DNA of 64,000 nucleotides from Panicum virgatum. Its lineage: Eukaryota; Streptophyta; Magnoliopsida; Poales; Poaceae. Shown here in pieces: positions 11,939 through 22,808 of this stretch. The notes under the pieces were generated by a model. It ran no database searches. It worked only from the letters and a program-made list of their open reading frames with translations, and was not told the DNA's origin. Position 1 is the first letter of the stretch, and the number at the start of each line of letters is the position of its first letter. The position numbers were made by a program, and so were the translations under genes. The stretch spans positions 59,201,922 through 59,265,921 of the forward strand of contig NC_053149.1 of assembly GCF_016808335.1 (NCBI RefSeq). Reading direction: 5' to 3'.

Positions 11939-12650
11939 CACCGCCAGCCCCAGTCATATATCCACTGCCAACGCCTTCGACCTCCTCCCCACCGACGGTG
12001 CCGGTCACCAATCCCGCTGTAACCACACCGTCCACTTTCCCTCCATCAGCACCATTCACCAACCCACCAGCGTCAAACCCAACACCTACACCTCCTCCTG
12101 CTCAAATAATCACAGCTCCAGCTGTATCTAGTCAGCAGGTCTGGTGTGTGGTCAAAGCTGCTGGCTCAAGCGATGCTGCGCTCCAGAATGCGCTTGACTA
12201 CGCGTGCGGCATTGGGGGAGCAGATTGCTCAGCTATTCAGCCATCAGGAAGCTGCTACTATCCAAATACTCTCCCGGGCCATGCATCCTATGCTTTCAAC
12301 ACCTATTACCAGAGGAACCCTGCACCGTCGAGCTGTGACTTTGGGGGAACGGCAATGCTTGTCACTGCTAATCCAAGTAGGAATGATTTCCTCTTCTCTT
12401 TGTTCCAGATAAATCATCTTGGAGTATTTCCTTTTTCAATTTAGTGTTCACAATGGTTTTATTGCTACTTCTTCTTTGCAGGCTCAGGGAGCTGTGTCTT
12501 CGCATCGTCATTAAGGTGAAAATTGAATATCTGCATTGTGATAGCATGGAAGCTTTGCATGTATCTGTGGCAATGATGCATTCATATGTGAATCTTTATT
12601 GTTCTATTCTTCTATATTTGCAACTCTACTGTTGGATACAAGGGAACATA

Positions 12651-12985
12651 TCTGGTGCAAACCACAATTTCGTGAAAACTCGTGCAAAACACAGGGCAAA
12701 AAAGTCATCTAAATTCACCAAAAAAATCACACATGTAGATGATACGATGATACACAACTTTATAAAATATCTTGTCCAAACTCCACTTTGTTTGTGAGAT
12801 ATAAAAATAACAAATTTCTTGAAATTTGTTATTTTTATATCTCACAAACAAAGTCGAGTTTGGACAAGATATTTTACAAAATTGTGTATCATCATATCAT
12901 CTACATTTGTGATTTTTTGGGTGAATTTAAACAACTTTTTTGCTGTGGTTTGTATGAGTTTTCACAAAAGCCATGTTTGCACTAG
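12651..12985. mobile_element. Palindromic MITE in intron 3 of the X8 gene
   Basis: The two halves form a nearly perfect inverted repeat about 167 bp per arm, centred near 12818. Ends are CTGGTGCAAAC on the left and GTTTGCACTAG on the right. ATA flanks both sides (12648-12650 and 12986-12988), a possible 3-bp TSD. The last two bases of the element (AG, 12984-12985) are the splice acceptor for the next exon. Superfamily is not certain. A transcript through it would fold into one long hairpin. Confidence 0.8.
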
Positions 12986-13217
12986 ATACGTTCCTGGATA
13001 CAATCCTGCCTCCACTGCTACTCCATTGGCATCATCATCTGGTTCTGATTCTGGATCACCAGTGCTGAATGCTAGTGGGGCAGGCTCTTCAGAACCATCA
13101 GAGTTTAGCCCAGACATCCCAGGAGCAGTTGACTTGGACAACGCTTGGAGGTCAATTAATCTGCCCCACTGGTCCTGGGCAGCCATGGTCTGGATTCTGC
13201 ATTTTGTGTGCATATAG

Positions 13218-14304
13218 AAGGATTGGTTTGAAAACACGCAGGAGCAAAAGGCTAGAGCACTAGGAAGGTAGAGATTTAGAGAATCAGGCGGTCAGGCCTT
13301 AGCTTGACTAAGTCTGTGAATGTATGGAGTATGTTGATTGATAATTAGGGCAGTTGTATGGTACTCCAGTTAGTAGTAGGAACTGGGAACTAAGTAGTTC
13401 TGATGGATGCACTCACCCTGACTGTTCACTCATTAGTAGATGTAGCTGCTGCCTGCCTCCTTTTGATCTGAGAAACGTCCTATGTGTGACTGAGCTGAAC
13501 AACTAATGGCATACATGGTCGTTTTGTTTTAGCTGCTGGGTCTGCGTTTACACCTTAGCCTCTATAGATCAAACTGGAGGGAAGGCCAAACCTCCAATAA
13601 ACTGACTCCATGCTGGTTGTTTTGGGGTGTTTTGTTGCTGTAATTGGTTTGGTTGGTTCCAACTGATTCTATGCTAGGAGCCTAGGACTGGAGAGCGAAG
13701 TGAGTAAGCTATCTTCACGTATTCTAAAGCCTGCTTAAAGAGTTCTTTTTGTGCGTTCCTAATTGTGTCGATATGCACTTGTGCAGTTGTGCTACTTATT
13801 TTCTCGAGGCTAGCAGCTGCCGAGACAGAACGTGCTCAAGCTTTGTTCGAAAAGCTTTCATCACCTAATACCACCCCTCCTTATTTTTCTCCAATTTTGT
13901 TTACTTGCTCCACGCCTCCACTAACAATACCTATCTGTACCCACCAACCTACCTGTAGTCTATGCAATTCTAAAGAAAAAGGATGTGGCGCACCATGAAA
14001 TTCCAATGCACTGTCTTCCACTCATATATGGTGTTCAGCTTTGCTTCAGATAGACAGATAGTGTTACATACTGTTGCCATACAACCAGAACAGCAAGATA
14101 AGGTGGCTAGTAGCTACGCCTATACTAGACTCCCAACAGCATTACATGAAGCTGAAGAGTTGCATAGCCTGCAGCTTGATATACTATACAGACGTGTCCA
14201 AAGGTGTTTCTTTTTCTCCCCCCCCCCCTATTTTTTGAGATAGCTAGAGTTGAAATTATAGCATTAGTTTTAGCAACTCAGCATAACATGTGCCTAGGAA
14301 AGGA
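13218..14304. other. 3' flank of the X8 gene, no further gene seen
   Basis: The first several hundred bases are AT-balanced unique-looking DNA that probably include the 3' UTR. No splice-consistent coding exon was recognised. A run of C at about 14219-14228 is the only simple repeat. The stretch ends in AAGGA, the left TSD of the next solo LTR. Confidence 0.5.
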
Positions 14305-16248
14305 TGAAGGACCAAATAGGCGACCAGAGGGGGGTGAATGGGAGCCTCAAATTCGATTTGAAAAACCGAAGAGAAAAGTCCCGATTACACCCGACACACC
14401 TCGGACGAAGAGTATCAGTACCGCATAGCTCAGAACGACTATCGGCACTAGTAATACTCTTGACACACAATCGGAAGCTCGATCAAGAAAAGTTCGAACA
14501 AAATCTCACAAGTTCAACCACGCAAACAAAGATTAGAGCAAAGCGTTCGGAAAGCCAAAATATCTCAGAAACTCGAACAAAGGGGTTAGAGCATAGATAA
14601 AACAAAAACTAGAAATACTGGAAAGACATCTAGCTAACATAAGAACAACTAAACTAATTTTTGTTTTGCTTTTTCAGGTTTTAATTAAGCAGAAAATTAA
14701 TTAAACCTAGAGCAGGAAAATAAATCTAGAGAAGGAGCTAAGCGACTAATACTAGAAGGCAGCCCTAAAACATGATTTGCTACTCAAAAGGGACCTAAGA
14801 AAAATCTAGCAAAATCAACAGAAAAAGAAAAGACTGGTGAAGCAATTCATCGAACACCTTACGGGCAGAGTTGTGCTGATGAAGAACGAACACGATCAGA
14901 ACCGGGATTTCCCACACACGCACTCGATTCGTCTCCCTGCACAAGAATCACACAAACAAGGAAACCAATTTTTTTGCTGTGAATCAAAGAAAAGATTTAG
15001 CTTGCAATTGCTCCACCAGAACCGTGCCCTGCTGCTGCGCAAGATGTCTGCCGCTCCCAGCTGCGCACAGCCGACCGAACCTGGACTCTTCGCGCGGTCC
15101 AAGATCAGCACCTCCACCTGCAGCAGGTGGTGCTGCCGGCCATGCAGATCAGCAGCACCTCAGCCGCCCTGGGATCCGCGCCCCCAACACTTGTCCTGCT
15201 GCTCAAGCTAGAACCAGATGCCTCCCTGCGCCAAGAATCAAGAGCCAAACAAAACCAACGCCCTACTGCTTGCGTGCTGCCCAACGCCTAGCAGTCCTCA
15301 GACCTGCGCCAAACAAATAGGAAGGGGGAAACGAACACCAGCACAAAAAGAAAATAAAACTAGATGCACACAAGTTCAGATCGGATCAAAATCCCGGAGG
15401 ACAAAAGGAAGAGGGGGCTTCCTTTCCCATGAATTCGTGGATCAAAGTCTCAATCCTCCATCTCAAATTCTAACCCTAGAAGAAAGAAGGAAGGAAACAA
15501 AACAAGAACACAGGGGAGGACAGAAGGGGCGACAGAATTGATCGATCGCTCTCCTAGCTGCCCTCCTCTCTCTCTATTTTATTCCCTCTAACTTTCTATA
15601 CTAAAGACTAAAATACCCCTAGACTTAACTAGACACTAGAAAGCTCGTAGGGGCAAAACCGGAAAAGATACATTGGACTCATCCGACGGCCGAGGTTCTT
15701 TCTTCGACTCGAAGCCTTCTCCGCGATGCCGCCATGTGGACGAAGATCCGTTTCGCGGTTTTGGAGGGTCCGCGAAACCCGGGTAGGTGGCCGGTTTTGA
15801 GAAAACCGCCAAAACTCCACGCACGGGAAGATTCCCGTCTCCAGGCCGTGGCCCTAGACGCCGTTCCCGCCTCGGCCTTTTGACGACCCTAGACGCCGCC
15901 CGACGCCCGTCACCTCCTCGCCCGCAGCGAGGCCCTAGACGCCGTCGACGCCCGTCGCCTCCGTCAGTTCCGAGACCGACGCCCGTGCCTCCACGACTTG
16001 GCGTCTTCAACTGCCGTCAGCTTCCTTGGTTTTGTGGCGCAAACCAAGAAACCCGTCTTCCGTCGCCGCTTGCGTCCTCGATCCAGGAGTGGACGCCACA
16101 GCTGCCGCCCGGCCTGAGCTCCTCCACGGCAACTCTCCGTCGACACTCGACGCCCGTGTACCTGCAATCCAAAGACCAAGCGCACGATCACACCGCACGG
16201 TTGACAATTCACTCATCACAGACAGGATAGAGTACTTAACATTCCTCA
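14305..16248. mobile_element. Solo LTR C, 1.94 kb, TSD AAGGA
   Basis: It begins TGAAGGACCAAATAGG at 14305 and ends ACATTCCTCA at 16248, with TGAAGG/CCTCA imperfect inverted ends. It is flanked by AAGGA at 14300-14304 and 16249-16253. The right third is GC-rich, with CCTAGACGCCG-type motifs recurring at about 15853, 15889 and 15931. No protease, RT or integrase frame is found and there is no partner LTR. Open frames inside are low-complexity and are not taken as genes. Family name not assigned. Confidence 0.8.
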
Positions 16249-16253
16249 AAGGA

Positions 16254-17044
16254 CTAACAATTTCATGACATCAGATCTAAGGCGTGCTGATATATGCATA
16301 TTATTTTCTTTCCTGTGGTCAGCAGAAAACCTTAGACATCACACATATTCAGTTGAGTGCCTTTTCAGTTGAACCGTCACAAAGTTTAGGTGATCTATCT
16401 TGACTGCTGTCATGCCCAACACTAACCACAAACTACTCAGGTTAGCTGTACTGCTAGTTATTGTTTTTCTTTTTATCGAGAACAGTACTCAGTGAAGCTA
16501 GCACATCTTTCGGAGACGTCTTACAAAGTCTGAGATCAGCTAGCTTACAGAGTACTGACAAATAAGCAAGACATAATTAAGACTGCTCTGGAGTTTTTTT
16601 ACTGAAAAACTGCTCTGAGTTGTTTACGCTTTAGATGGGTTGGATATATGGTTGAGCCATCAGTAGACAGTAGTGATTGTGAATGGAGGGAATTTTGTTG
16701 TTCCATCGAAATGCCGCACCTACTTTCCCACTGTCTCCAACAGCTAACTTTGTTGTTTGCTGCCAGCTATAAGTAGCAGCAGGCAAAGGCAATCCTCTAC
16801 TGATTCCCATAGTTTAGAGCTGGGCTTCTTGTCTCCTGCTTGCATTCTACAAAATCCAATCGCCTGCCTCCTGCTGCGCCGTAGTACAATTTTGCAGATC
16901 GAAGCATGAACCATCTCTTGTGAGTAACTTTTCTTCTTCGTTGTCGTCTTTTTCTTCTTCTTCTTTGCCAAAAGTAGCTGGTTCCTGAAGTTCATGGTTC
17001 TTGTTTCAATGATGATTCTTGTTTCAATGATGAATTAACTATGT
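16254..17044. other. Intergenic DNA, no gene seen
   Basis: AT-balanced sequence without a recognisable exon. Short AG-rich and TTCTTC-rich tracts occur near 16930-16970. No repeat boundary was found. Confidence 0.4.
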
Positions 17045-17053
17045 ATCAAAGTT

Positions 17054-17876
17054 GGGCGATGCTACGGTACTCCATTTACCTCTTAAGAGGTAAGAGTTCA
17101 AATAAATCTGAGCCACTGAATTTTCAAGAATTAAATCCATCTTAAAAATAAAAAATGTATATGTCCTTAATTATCTTGCATGCATGCATGCAGATCCGAA
17201 AATCATGGAACTACGCGCTAAATCTCGTTTTCTAATCATGTATGCAGACCGTTTAACTAAATCATGCATGTACCTGTATGGAAAAAATGTAGCAATATTA
17301 GTGAGTTTAGAAAAAAAATTCTGTACACAGTTAAAATGCAGAGCACCTCTCACACAAAAATAATAATAACATGTGCACATGTATTTGTCACACTATAGAA
17401 AATAAACGCCTAGATCTAACACATACATCTCTTTTTTTCATATCATTTGTTACAGGCATGTCACGTTAGACCAAGTCCTACCACTAGATTATATCATGAT
17501 ACATATACGCACCTGTCATGCTACAAAAGTTATATAGGCACCTTCCATGATATGGATCTAAAAATATTTTTTTTGTTCAAGTTTGTCACGTTTACATGTT
17601 TTTGTCACGAACATGTTTTTTTTCAAAGTAACCACACACACCTCACGTTTGCTTTTATTCACGTTAAGAAACAAATATGAGATCTCAACTAATTCCTATG
17701 GCGGGCACCTCATCATGTGGAAAAAACATAAATCTAATATCTCAACTAATCTACATGCATGTTAGTTCTAACTCTCTATTTTCTGATTTGAAAATATTAA
17801 AACTATTACCACCTAAGAGGTAATATTGCATTAGATCAACGGTCCACAGTTACTTCGGTGTACCATAGCAAAGCCC
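17054..17876. mobile_element. Non-autonomous MULE, 823 bp, 9-bp TSD
   Basis: Terminal inverted repeats begin GGGCGATGCTACGGTACTCC on the left. The right end, in reverse complement, begins GGGCTTTGCTATGGTACACC. The element is flanked by the 9-bp duplication ATCAAAGTT (17045-17053 and 17877-17885). A 9-bp TSD is diagnostic of Mutator-like elements. The interior is AT-rich with no transposase frame, so it must have been mobilised in trans. A second inverted motif, TTACCTCTTAAGAGGTAA and its relative, lies just inside each end. Confidence 0.78.
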
Positions 17877-17885
17877 ATCAAAGTT

Positions 17886-18736
17886 GGTTGAGACCTGCTG
17901 CAGATTTTTGTTTGGAGTATGATTTTTCAGTTTAGGGAGTGGGGTTGGTCTGCCTATCATGCATGGCTTAAAGTACAATACTAACTACTCTTATGAGTTG
18001 ATTGAAAGAGTTTGTTTTTGTCAGTTATGAGTGCAAGGAAGAGCCCCTAGCTAGCTAGCTTTTTTTAAAAAAAAATCTTGGCACTTAATCAGAACCAGCA
18101 GGCACATGTTGTGTTCAGTAACCACCTAAGTAGCAGTCCTTACTCATTAACCAGCACTCCAGCAGACATATGTGGTGCATCCGTCTGATCTGATCTGATT
18201 ACTTAATACATATGGTCTAGGTACCATGAATGGACGGATGTCCTCTGTTACTGTGATGTGTGTCCCTCCCAATTCCATTTCACAATTTCACATAGATGCT
18301 GGGTCATGGTTTTACCAGCAAGCAAACAAGCATTCATTTTATGGTCATGGCTGCTGGACCTGAGCATTCATGTTCATGTTCTTCTGTTCCCTTCGTTGGC
18401 AACAGAGCTCCCGTGGCTTGTCTGATGATCGCGTACATGCGCTGTCTTGTAAAATTAACAGTTTTGTTTTTTCTGCTATTAATATTGCCTCGCAGTACAT
18501 ACAGTTGAATATATCCTGGTCACAGGCTCACAGCGGCTGAGAAGTCACTCGAAATGCTCAGTGAAGTAAAAAATGGTTCTCCCTCACATGGCGCATCCAG
18601 CGAGAGCTAGTCTGGCCGGTCCTTGTCAACGGCCTGTCCTGCGGCTGCTTTCTTGGTAAATTGGTAGTTCATTGGAGTACCTCTTGCTCCGCGATCTGCA
18701 TTCCATCGCCAGCAGAGGCTAATCCAGATCGCCAAC
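17886..18736. promoter_or_regulatory. Upstream region of the CHUP1-like gene
   Basis: No gene is seen. The segment ends in a GC-rich 5' leader (about 18600-18736) before the ATG. Tandem TAGC copies (18051-18060) precede a T/A homopolymer tract. I cannot assign a TATA box or transcription start with confidence. Confidence 0.35.
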
Positions 18737-21700
18737 ATGAAGCAACAAGTAGTGAGCAGCAACGGCAGCTCGCCGTCGCCGTCTCCGGCAGCCGCGCGAA
18801 CGCGGGCATCAAGGCCACCCCCGCCAAAAGTCAAGCAACCTCCTGCTGCTCCAGGGGCGAAGGCCAGGCCAAGAACCACCCCCACCCCCACCACCATGGC
18901 GGCGGCGGCGGCGGCGGCGGCAGCGAGGAGGCAGCTGCCTGTACCTGCGCCTGCGCCGGTGAGGAGGGCCATGAGCAGCAGGGACAAAGAGGAGCCTGAC
19001 AAGGAGACAGTGGAGGAGGAGGTCGTGCGCCTGCGTGGAGAGGTGGAGGCCCTGCGCAGGGAGGTGCAGCGCCTGCTCCGCCTCAACGCCGACCTGACCC
19101 TTGCGCAGAGAGGGCAGGGCAAGGCCACCAGCAGCAGTGATCCGCCACAGCAACAGCAAGACAAAGACACTCATGATCCTGCCACCAACAGACCACAACC
19201 TCCCAGCAAGACTCCCGGGGGAGTCCCTGCACGGCCGCCCCCGCCGCCGCCGCCGCCGCCACGGCAGCAAAAGCCGAAAGGCTCTTCAGCTCCGACCACA
19301 AGCCCGGTGAGCAAGGCCGCCGCAGTGGTTGACATGTACAACTCGCTGACCAACAACAAGAAGCCGCCGCAGCACGCTGACAGAGGCCGAAGCCATCATC
19401 ACCACAGCAGCATCGTTGGGGAGCTGCAGAACCGCTCCAGGCACCTGCTAGCGGTGCGTCACCATCCCTCGGTTTTCTGAAAATTAGCAGGCGATTTACC
19501 ATTTACCTATCATTCTAATTTTCTTTCCAATCGCTCAGATCAAAGCGGACGTCGAAACAAAAGCAGAGCTCATTGAAGATCTCATCAAGAAAATCCACAC
19601 CAGCACCTACACCGATGTGGAGCAGGTGCTTACCTTTGTGGACTGGCTGGATCAACAGCTTTCTACTCTGGTAAGGTTTTTTTTTCTGAGAAATCCGCTT
19701 GTCCTTTAGTCACTTAAGAGCCTGATTGGTTGAATGCCAATTTTTACCGAACCAAAATCATGGCAAGCCAGTATATTGCCTTACAAAATCAGGGCCTGCC
19801 GAAGTGTTTCCAAGAAATTTAGGTACTCACTAGAACATTGCGCGGCATTGCCGCGCAGAAATATGCCCTCCAGTTCAGTTTTATTTTAAAAAATTGAACT
19901 ACAAAAAGTCCGGGGGGTTTTCGTAAAATTGGTAGACTGCGGGGGTTATTTGGTAAATTTGGCGTCGACGGAGTACTGGTCGATTACTGAAAAGTTCAAG
20001 GGGTTTTCATAAAATTGATGGACTTCAGAATCATTTTAACAAAGTCCAGGGTTTTTTTTATAAAATTCACGGAGTACGGCACGATTACTAAAAGTTCAGG
20101 ATTTTTTTTAAAGTAAGGCTTCACGAAGTTCGAGGGGTTTTCCATTAAATTGATGGACTCCGTGTTCATTTTAACAAAGCTCGGAGTTTTTTTACAAAAT
20201 TTACGTCCCTATCTATTCCTGACCGTCGGATCGCGATCCGACGGCCAAAATTTTCGGAGCCGACGTGGCCCCTCTCCCTGGCCTGGAGCGCGACGCGCTT
20301 TCAGTAAAGAAAGATTTGGTTTAGTGCCACCCAATACTCTCTTCGATAGTTGGCCATTTGGCCCGCTACCCATGGAGGCCCGAGGCCCAGCCCATAATAG
20401 CCCGACACGAGCACGGCCCGGGCCCGATTATTATTGGGCTCCGGGCGGCACGGGCCCGATAGCCGGGCCGTGCCTGGGCCTCAATGTCGGCCCATGGACA
20501 CGTCCAGGCACGGCTCGAAAATAGGCGGCCCGATGGGTAACATGATAGGCCCGTTTAAATACCAATCCATCCCATTATCAAACCTATTTAAGCATTTTCG
20601 GGCTGCCGGGCCAAACGGGCCGGCCCGGCACGATTAAATCACTTTTGGGCCGTGCCTGGGCCGGCAGTGAGGCCCATGGGCAGGCACGGCACGGCCCGTA
20701 AATAATTTCGTGCCTAAGCGGGCCGTGCCTAAACGGCCGTGCCGGGCCGGGCCGCCCGTTTGGCCACCTATACTCTCTTCTCTTGTAAGGTTTAAGAAGT
20801 TTCCAATAACTTACCATGATTTTGGTCAAAATGATTGATTTCTAGGCATAAACCAATTGATAGCCAAATCTTATTGGCATACCTTGGTTTTGGCACGGCA
20901 AAAATTGGTAAGCAAACCAAGCAGGCTCTTATTACCAATGTAACTTGTTCTCCAAATGATCCACAAATCTGCAGTCTGATGAGACGGCCGTTCTGAAGCA
21001 CTTCAACTGGCCGGAGAGGAAAGCCGATGCGCTTCGTGAAGCCGCATCCGAGTACCGGCATCTCAAGTGCCTTCTAGCCGACATCTCTTCCTTGAACGAT
21101 GACGGTGGCAGTCCTTCGCCCTGCGACGCGATTCTCAGGAAGACCTCAAGCTTGCTGGACAGGTACGCATCGCAACAGCAGTAACAAAAGTTTTCTGCAG
21201 CACTGCGCAAATCCTTCGCTAATGCTAATAACTAATTGAATGTACGATCCGCTGCTTGCCAGATTGGAGAAGAGCATGAGCAGGCTGGTGAATCTGAGGA
21301 GCTCGGCGATGCCGTCCTACAAGGAGCTGCGAATCCCAACTGACTGGATGCTTGATTCAGGGGTTGTCTCGAAGGTTGTCCCGTCCGTCTAGCTCGATCT
21401 TGCTGTGGTCTACCATTAGTGAAAGGTTAAGTGGGTTGGAGTAAGCTGCTTGCTCTGTGCAGATCAGGATGGCGTCGGTGAACCTAGCGAAGGTGTACAC
21501 GAAGAGAGTCCTCAAGGAGCTGGATGGCAGGGATACGGCTGGGAATGAGGCTGCTCTGGTCGCTCAGAGCGTGCGCTTCACCTACAGGGTGCACCAGGTT
21601 CGCCACGCTCTACATGATGCATCTTGCTCAACTCCTTCAAAGATGGCTATGAATCCTGGACGGCTGGACACAGTAATCTATATGTTATGATGGTTTTGTA

Positions 21701-21782
21701 GTTTGCTGGAGGGCTCGATTGCGAAGCGATGCACGCCTTTGAAGAGCTAAGAAGGCGGGTTCGTCCGGTCTCCTCGTCTTAG
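18737..21782 (+). CDS. CHUP1-like protein, 454 aa, six exons
   Basis: Exons 18737-19453, 19539-19670, 20975-21162, 21263-21374, 21463-21597 and 21702-21782 (TAG) join in phase with GT/AG borders to give 454 aa. Order: Ser/Pro/Ala-rich basic N-terminus with a poly-Ala run (residues about 55-63), a coiled coil with heptad Leu/Val (about 90-125), a PPPPPPPPP proline tract (about 170), then the conserved C-terminal CHUP1 region from VVDMYNSL through NRSRHLLA, IKADVET, FVDWLD, KHFNWPERKADALREAA, IPTDWMLDSG and RMASVNLAKVYTKRVLKEL. In Arabidopsis, CHUP1 binds F-actin and profilin on the chloroplast envelope and directs chloroplast positioning. This protein is under half its length and lacks the long N-terminal coiled coil, so it is a short family member (IPGA1/CHUP1-like); its cellular role is not certain. 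The gene appears intact. Intron 2 (1304 bp) is swollen by nested transposons. Confidence 0.9.
19717..20933. mobile_element. Tourist-like inverted-repeat element in CHUP1-like intron 2
   Basis: The left end AGAGCCTGATTGGTTG (after TTA, 19714-19716) matches in inverted orientation the right end, which reads AGAGCCTGCTTGGTTTG in reverse complement near 20917-20933, followed by a TTA-type sequence. GAGCCTG termini and a TTA TSD fit Tourist/PIF-Harbinger MITEs. Between the ends lies unrelated filler (about 19830-20334) with degenerate about 125-bp repeats ('ggggttttc..aaaattgatggact'), and a hAT element. The element was therefore enlarged by later insertions or acquired filler. The exact TSD is ambiguous by one base. 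Confidence 0.55.
20343..20770. mobile_element. Non-autonomous hAT element, 428 bp, 8-bp TSD
   Basis: Flanked by the 8-bp duplication TACTCTCT (20335-20342 and 20771-20778). Ends are (TCGA)TAGTTGGCCATTTGGCCC on the left and, in reverse complement, TAGGTGGCCAAACGGGC on the right. The interior is packed with GGCCCG and GCACGG subterminal motifs in both orientations, as in plant hAT families. No transposase frame. It lies inside a larger Tourist-like element within an intron. Confidence 0.78.
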
Positions 21783-22808
21783 CTACATCTACATGGACAT
21801 GGTGGACATCAAGATTCAAGCCCACCCACTAGATCCCCTTCTTCTTTCGCGCTGTTCATTTGGCAACAAACAAGTAGTACTGTTCTCTCATACTAAATCA
21901 GCACCAGCTACCAGCCAGTCAGCAGTACTGTTCTCTCATAACAAATCAGCACTAGCCACTAGTCACAGCCAAGCGAACACAGCGAAAAGTATAGCATTAT
22001 CGTTGTGGCGCCTGTCATCTGAGGGCTTGTGCAATGTGACATGTAATGAGGCAACAAAGAGTTGGTTTAAGCGCCCGCGAACTCCAATGCTAATGTCCAG
22101 CGCTAGGCAGATCCATGGCGACGGCCGTGGAGCTGCCATGCTTACGAGAGACACCAAGCACGGCACTCACTGCACTCCGAGGTGCCAGCTGCGTGGTCAG
22201 GTCGGGACGGTGTCTAGCCGTGGAAGGCTTTGCCATCTCTGATCGGTTTCGTTAAGCAATCAATTCGATGCTTGACCACGATCCGCCGCGACACCATGCG
22301 TGGACGCGACAGGAAGATTTGTGTGGGCCTCCCGCAAGGCCATCCAGATCTTACACCAGCATTGGCTGAATGCTACAGGGGTGCAAACAAGTTCGCAACT
22401 GCCCCAGAAAAATCAGATGCAAACAAGGAACTTTCCAACGATAACTCGCCACCACGTGACCTGCGGCTGAAAACTAAAACTGATCTAAGAAAAACATTTC
22501 CTTGGAACCTGAACGGTATATTTTCTCAGTGGATCAACGTTTCATGATCATAAAAGAAGTATTACACGCAATGCACTTATATTGGCGGAGGTTGCGCCGG
22601 GCTCCGTACAGAACTACTACTCACTAATCGTTACCGTGCTCCCGATGCCCATATCCCGTCCCATCAGGCGATGAGGCTCTGAGATATGCAAAAGAATGTG
22701 GTTTCTCTCCGTGTCTCTTCAGATTTCCTGTCATTCGGGTCTTGTAACTTCAGCAAGCAGGTAGATACAACAACAGCTGGCATTGGACGGAACTGATCTG
22801 CCGTGCGC
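21783..22808. other. Convergent 3' flanks, no gene seen
   Basis: This stretch lies between the stop of the CHUP1-like gene (plus) and the stop of the 163-aa gene (minus). It presumably contains both 3' UTRs. A local duplication of 'actgttctctcata..aaatcagcac' occurs near 21879-21954. No additional coding exon recognised. Confidence 0.45.

Larger units (their letters stand above)
8180..13217 (+). pseudogene. X8/CBM43 callose-binding-type protein, disrupted by LTR
   Basis: Exons: 8180-8365 joined, across the LTR insertion, to 11944-12376; then 12482-12515; then 12986-13217 (stop). The first part is Pro/Thr/Ser-rich (repeated STNPTP and SSNPTI motifs). The next encodes a full X8 domain: WCVVK, LDYACG, DCSAI, CYYPNT, HASYAFN, CDFGGTA. 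Exon 3 carries the last Cys (SGSCVF) and exon 4 a Ser-rich tail ending in a weak hydrophobic segment. X8/CBM43 proteins such as PDCBs bind callose at plasmodesmata. The signal-peptide exon was not found, and may lie left of the insertions. A 3573-bp solo LTR interrupts the Pro-rich exon, and a one-base shift near 8247 separates two Pro-rich frames upstream. Frames either side of the LTR are in register once a single TSD copy is counted. All three downstream splice junctions keep phase, so decay is recent or the downstream part may still be transcribed. Confidence 0.75.
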
